From positions 111,510,501 to 111,574,500 of the forward strand of contig NC_091245.1 of assembly GCF_042477335.2 (NCBI RefSeq): DNA of 64,000 bases, in the 5' to 3' direction. Every line of letters begins with the position of its first letter. Position 1 is the stretch's first letter. A model generated the notes under the pieces. That model had not been told where the DNA came from. It made no database searches and saw nothing but the letters and a program-made list of their open reading frames with translations. The translations under genes were made by a program, and so were the position numbers. Shown piece after piece: positions 52,841 to 64,000 of the stretch. This DNA is from Ovis canadensis. Taxonomy: Eukaryota > Chordata > Mammalia > Artiodactyla > Bovidae.

Positions 52841-53050
52841 TTGCTGCTAGGTATGAGGCACAGGCATCTTAGTTAATGATTTTATTGCTTTTCTAAGTAT
52901 GGGAAGACGCAAGAAACAGGGTTCATAAAATTTTCTTTCAATATATCTGAGGGCCTGTTCTGCCTGTTTTCCCAGAGCACAGACGGCCTCATCCTGATTG
53001 TCACCCTGAATTCCTTTCAGGGTAACAACTGCAGTAGCCAACGACTTGAT
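52841..53050 (-). other. Open 65-codon frame in probable repeat DNA
   Basis: The minus strand reads ATAVVTLKGIQGDNQDEAV and continues open to a stop near 52850. The nucleotide sequence feels like a dispersed ruminant repeat, but I cannot name it. I assign no function. Confidence 0.25.
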
Positions 53051-53054
53051 TCTT

Positions 53055-53260
53055 GTAGTATTGGATGGTGGGCAACATTTTTCATTTCACATGACTATGC
53101 GCCAGAACCCATTCTAAGTGGTTTCACCCTGGGGGCACCATGAAGATGTAGATACTGTTATTAATCTCTATTTCATGAATGAAGATGCTAAACACAGAGC
53201 AGTCACTTTGCTCATTTCACAACCAAGATCTGAACCCACAAAACCCGATCCCAGAGCCTG
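53055..53260 (-). repeat. MIR SINE
   Basis: Reverse MIR order with 'TACTGTTATTAATCTCTATTT' and 'AACCAAGATCTGAACCC'. Confidence 0.6.
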
Positions 53261-53479
53261 AGTTATGTCCTATCCTCACCCTCGTCGTTTATATCCTAAG
53301 GCGCCCCTCAGTCTCCACCCCAGCTCCACAGGGGCCTCCCAGCCTCCCGCCCACCCTGCTGGCTCCTATCCATGCACCCTCTGGCTGCCATAGCGTGCTT
53401 TGCACACAGCTGGCTTTGCTCTGGCCACTCTGATTGTAATTATTGGGTTACATGTCCACCTTCTCATCTAAACTGCAGA

Positions 53480-53570
53480 TTCCTTGAAGGCAGGGAATCT
53501 GTGCCTTTCATGTCTGTGTCCCCAGCACCTGGCACGTAAGTAGATGCTCACTGAACATCTGACACATGGA
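53480..53570 (+). repeat. L2 3' end
   Basis: 'CTTGAAGGCAGGGAATCTGTG ... CCCAGCACCTGGCACGTAAG' is the L2 terminal pattern. Confidence 0.7.
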
Positions 53571-53856
53571 TGAGGAAATTGGCAGTGGAGTCGCATAGCT
53601 GATCCCCTCCTTTGACCTCTCCGCCTATAGGCAGGTTAGGGTTAGTTCCATCATGACTCTAGCTCTGCCCCTTTCTCCCTAGAGGGTTCCTGTCTGCTTC
53701 AGTCAGGATGATCACAACAGCTGCTACCCAGGCCACTCTGCCTCTTTTTTCTCCCCCGATCAGCCCTGAGGTAGCAGAATGGTACAGTGAAAGTGTGCTG
53801 GGCCCATAACCCAAGGCTTAATGGATTGAAACCATCCTCTGCTTCAGTGTGCCTTT

Positions 53857-54065
53857 GCGCTTCCCTGGTGGCTTAGTGGTAAAGAATCCTCCAGCCAGTG
53901 CAGGAGATGGGGGTTCCATCCCTGGGTTGGGAAGATCCCCTGGGAAAGGAAATGGCAACCCACTCCAGTACTCTTGCATGGGAAATCCCACAGACAGAGG
54001 AGCTTGGAAGGCTACAGACCATGTAGTCACATAGAGTCAGACACAACTCAGCAACTAAAGAACAA
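53857..54065 (+). repeat. Bov-tA SINE
   Basis: GCGCTTCCCTGGTGGCTTAG to CAACTCAGCAACTAAAG. Confidence 0.88.
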
Positions 54066-54141
54066 TAGCAATCAGCCCTGCACGCTGTCCTCCCACTAGC
54101 AAGCTAGCCAAAAATGGGTAACAAACAGCCCCCCTCCTTCC

Positions 54142-54298
54142 AAGCAGTGCTTCTCAGAGCTCCCTCCATACACCAGCTCAGAACCACCTGAATGCAGTGA
54201 CTGTTAAAATGACAGGCTCCTGGGACCCAGCCCAGCCCCACTGAACAGAATTCCCGAGAACCCAAGGTTTCAGCAAGGATGAGAACTGCTGGTCTCCA
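54142..54298 (+). mobile_element. MER5-type hAT remnant, both ends present
   Basis: Starts CAGTGCTTCTCAGAG and ends GATGAGAACTGCTG, imperfect terminal inverted repeats of the MER5 type. Confidence 0.7.
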
Positions 54299-54593
54299 GA
54301 GTAAAAACCTAAACTTAACCCCATACTCAAAGCCTCCATAATCTGACCCCCAACCTCCCTTTCCATTTTACCCACAGCAGCCTTAGAGGGTTCCCCCTTC
54401 TGGTCCTTCATTGTCCCTGGAGCCTACTTGGGACCTCCCCGCCGTCAAGCCTTACACCCTGCTCTCCCCTCATGCTCAGAGCACCCCCCACCCAACCTCT
54501 GGCCCACCCTGTTTTCTCAGCATATCCAAAGTAGATCCATGACCAAGACGCAGCTCAAATTCCTCCTTTTAAGGGAGCAGCCCCTGCCCACCA

Positions 54594-54774
54594 GGGGCTT
54601 CTACGGAGGCTTAGATGGTAAAGAAATTGCTCAAAATGTGGGAGGCCAAGGTTCAAATCCTAGGTCAGGAAGATCTCCTGGAGAAAGAAATGACAACCCA
54701 GCCCAGTATTCCGACCTGAAGAATCCCATGAACAGAGGAGCCTGGTGGGCTGCAGTCCATGGGATCACGTGGGG
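54594..54774 (+). repeat. Bov-tA SINE, 3'-truncated
   Basis: GGGGCTTCTACGGAGGCTTAG to CAGTCCATGGGATCACG; followed at once by a BovB. Confidence 0.8.
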
Positions 54775-54804
54775 TAGACTATCTGTCCTGCTCTTTTGCC
54801 CAGA

Positions 54805-55324
54805 CCAGTTATGACCAACCTAGACAGCATATTGAAAAGCAGAGACATTATTTTGCCAACAAAGGTCCGTCTAGTCAAGGCTGTGGTTTTTTCAGTGGTC
54901 GTGTATGGTTGTGAGAGTTGGACTGTGAAGAAAGCTGAGAGCTGAAGAATTGATGCCTTTGAACTGTGGTGTTGGAGAAGACTCTTGAGAGTCCCTTGGA
55001 CTGCAAGGAGATCCAACCAGTCCATTCTGAAGGAGATCAGCCCTGGGATTTCTTTGGAAGGAATGATGCTAAAGCTCAAATTCCAGTACTTTGGCGACCT
55101 CATGTGAAGAGTTGACTCACTGGAAAAGACTCTGATGCTGGGAGGGATTGAGGGCAGGAGGAGAAGGGGACGACAGAGGATGAGATGGCTGGATGGCATC
55201 ACGGACTCGATGGAGGTGAGTCTGAGTGAACTCCGGGAGTTGGTGATGGACAGGGAGGCCTGGCATGCTGCAATTCATGGGGTCGCAAAGAGTCGGACAT
55301 GACTGAGTGACTGAACTGAACTGA
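54805..55324 (+). mobile_element. BovB LINE 3' fragment
   Basis: Starts in ATGACCAACCTAGACAGCAT and ends in the ACTGAACTGA tail. The 3' coding end and UTR only. Confidence 0.93.
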
Positions 55325-55349
55325 TGCCTGTCCGTGGTGGGTCTTCCCT

Positions 55350-55655
55350 TCCGGCTGCTGCTGCTGCTGCTAAGTTGCTTCAGTCAGGTCCGACTCTGTG
55401 TGACCCCATAGATGGCAGCCCACCAGGCTTCCCCGTCCCTGGGGTTCTCCAGGTAAGAACACTGAAATGGGTTGCCATTTCCTTCTCCAATGCATGAAAG
55501 TGGAAAGTGAAAATTGAAAGTGAAGTCGCTCAGTCACGTCGGACTCTTAGCGACCCCATGGACTGCAGCCTACCCAGCTCCTCCGTCCATGGGATTTTCC
55601 AGGCAAGAGTACTGGAGTGGGGTGCCGTTGCCTTCTCCGCTTCCCTTCCTAGGCA
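55350..55655 (-). repeat. Bov-A dimer with (GCT)n
   Basis: A (GCT)n run at 55354-55372 leads into two head-to-tail Bov-A units, the second starting near 55510 (GAAAGTGAAGTCGCTCAGTC). Confidence 0.87.
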
Positions 55656-56034
55656 TATGCTATCCCTACCATTTGGTGGTCAGTACCTGGAGGGCTGGAA
55701 GCCTATCCCAGAATCCTCCTGCTCATCCGCCAGCACAGCTACCTCCTTATTGGTGCAGAGCAGAGCATCCAATTTGACTGACAGGTCAGAAGCTAGGCAG
55801 GACTAGCTACCACAAGCCACACTCAGGAAGCTCAGGGATCTTCCTTCTTGCAAAACCTTCCTTGACTCAAGAAACCAAGTAACCTTCAGAAGTGAAAAGA
55901 TAAAGGTAGTGAGGATGGGGTGACTGGCAGAATGGACCATGCTCCAAAGGCTGAAGCTCAGCTCACAGCTCTGCTTCTCTGTGACCCCGGAAAGATGCTA
56001 TTCATTAAGCATCCATTAAGGTCTGGGCTCATAG
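55656..56034. other. Intergenic DNA, no gene seen
   Basis: Unique sequence. Confidence 0.4.
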
Positions 56035-56252
56035 TCCCTGATAAGCAGTGGCACGGTGGTAAAGAAACCACCTACTAATGCAGGAGACTCAGAGACACAG
56101 GTTCGCTCCTGGGTCTGGAAGATCCCCTGGAGAAGGAAATGGCAACTCACTCCAGTACTGTTGCCTGGAAAATCCCATGGACAGAGGAGCCTGGCAGCCT
56201 ACAGTTCATGGGATCACAAAGAATAGGACACCACTTAGCAACTAAACAACAA
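56035..56252 (+). repeat. Bov-tA SINE, diverged
   Basis: AAGCAGTGGCACGGTGGTAA to CCACTTAGCAACTAAACAAC. Confidence 0.83.
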
Positions 56253-56569
56253 AGCATTCGTGACTTGCCCAGCACCAAGGGGAACCCAGACATGGATATG
56301 AGACCTTGGCAATAAACAGTCTATGGAGATGAGAAAACTGTTACAGGACAATGTGTTACGAGTGATAATAGAAGAACAGGCATGCCCTGAGCACACAGAA
56401 GGGAAGGTTCCTCACACTGCCTGTGGTCAGGAAGCCCTGAATGGGAGTCTGGTCAGCTGCATAGCCCACATAACCACAGAGAGTCTAGGAGGATGGATGG
56501 AACAGCTTGCCTGGTGGAGGATCGAGCACATGAAAGTGTGGAATTAGCATTTCTGAGAAGAGGCAGCAC

Positions 56570-56760
56570 TGCTTGGCGTGGTTGGAGAGCGGAAGGGCAT
56601 GGGACACCAGGCTAGAGAAACAAGCTGGAGTTGGACTTAGGAGAGCTTTGTATCCTAAGCCAACAGTTTAGTTGCCCTTGATCCTGAGGGCAGCTGGAGG
56701 CCATGGAGGAATTTTAAGCAGAGGAGAAGTGACGATAAGAATTGCAGTTTAGAGGGCTTT
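56570..56760 (+). repeat. Old L2-like LINE piece
   Basis: 'GGAGGCCATGGAGGAATTTT AAGCAGAGGAGAAGTGACG' follows an old LINE consensus. Confidence 0.45.
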
Positions 56761-57118
56761 CCGTGGCTTCCACAGGAAAGGAGGGGCAGCCAGGCAGCGT
56801 GGGATGCGGGGCTGCCCAGCGAGAGTCAGTGAGGAGGATATCGGCTTGTGCGGGGGCACTTGCCGCCTGCCTTAGCTAACCATAGGCATTTGAAAGAGGC
56901 TGACTTACAAGAACTGGCTCCTGAAAGAGCCCAGCCAAGTCTGAGGCCAACTTCCACTTTCCTCTGGATATTTTCACTTTTGGGGCATCTTGTTCTGAGT
57001 CAAGATTCCTCCTTCTGAACATGGGACTTTCCAGAAGGACCACAGCTCCTTCCGTGCATCAACTTGGCCTGGGATGTTCTGGATTTGGGTCGAGGGAGTC
57101 TGTCTGCCTCTCTGAAGT
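56761..57118 (+). promoter_or_regulatory. SLAMF8: SLAMF8 upstream region and 5' UTR
   Basis: Repeat-free 350 bp before the SLAMF8 ATG. No CpG island or clear TATA box. Contains purine-rich GAAAGAGGCTGAC and CACTTTCCTC stretches of the kind bound by ETS factors. Position-based inference. Confidence 0.35.
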
Positions 57119-63999
<6,881 letters not shown>

Positions 64000-64000
64000 T

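Overview
This is a piece of a mammalian nuclear genome, almost certainly from a ruminant of the family Bovidae. The evidence is intron-split genes with GT-AG junctions and a dense load of ruminant-restricted repeats: BovB (RTE) LINEs, Bov-A and Bov-tA SINEs, and the ruminant L1 3' tail. Older MIR, L2, MER5 and L1 remnants lie underneath. I cannot tell cattle, buffalo, goat and sheep apart from the sequence alone. All three genes are on the + strand, and their order DUSP23, FCRL6, SLAMF8 matches the block at human 1q23.2.

Layout. 1-6300: upstream intergenic DNA, mostly repeats and unique AT-rich sequence. 6300-7860: DUSP23, a compact CpG-island gene with two coding exons (150 aa, complete), encoding a small dual-specificity phosphatase. 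7860-26980: intergenic repeat mosaic, including a small CpG-rich patch at 17.2-17.4 kb. 26981-47310: FCRL6, ten coding exons that splice in frame to 421 aa: a split signal peptide with a 21-nt microexon, three Ig domains, one transmembrane segment and a tail with two canonical ITIMs. 47310-57020: intergenic. 57119-63916: SLAMF8 exons 1-4 (259 residues read). The last part of the tail lies beyond the window. Its intron 2 holds a C-rich minisatellite of about 600 bp.

How the genes relate. FCRL6 and SLAMF8 are leukocyte surface receptors of the 1q21-q23 Ig-receptor cluster. FCRL6 is an inhibitory-type receptor of cytotoxic lymphocytes. SLAMF8 is a myeloid SLAM-family member. DUSP23 is a cytosolic phosphatase with no evident functional link to them beyond synteny.

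I found no unknown gene system. The observations most worth checking are: a second intact ITIM in the FCRL6 tail; a pair of inverted copies of about 195 bp in FCRL6 intron 2, one of which interrupts a BovB; a pair of convergent CTCF-like motifs bracketing DUSP23; an orphan CpG-rich patch between two L1 fragments; and the SLAMF8 minisatellite. Repeat family names were assigned by eye from remembered consensus sequences. Boundaries are good to about 5-20 bases unless stated otherwise.
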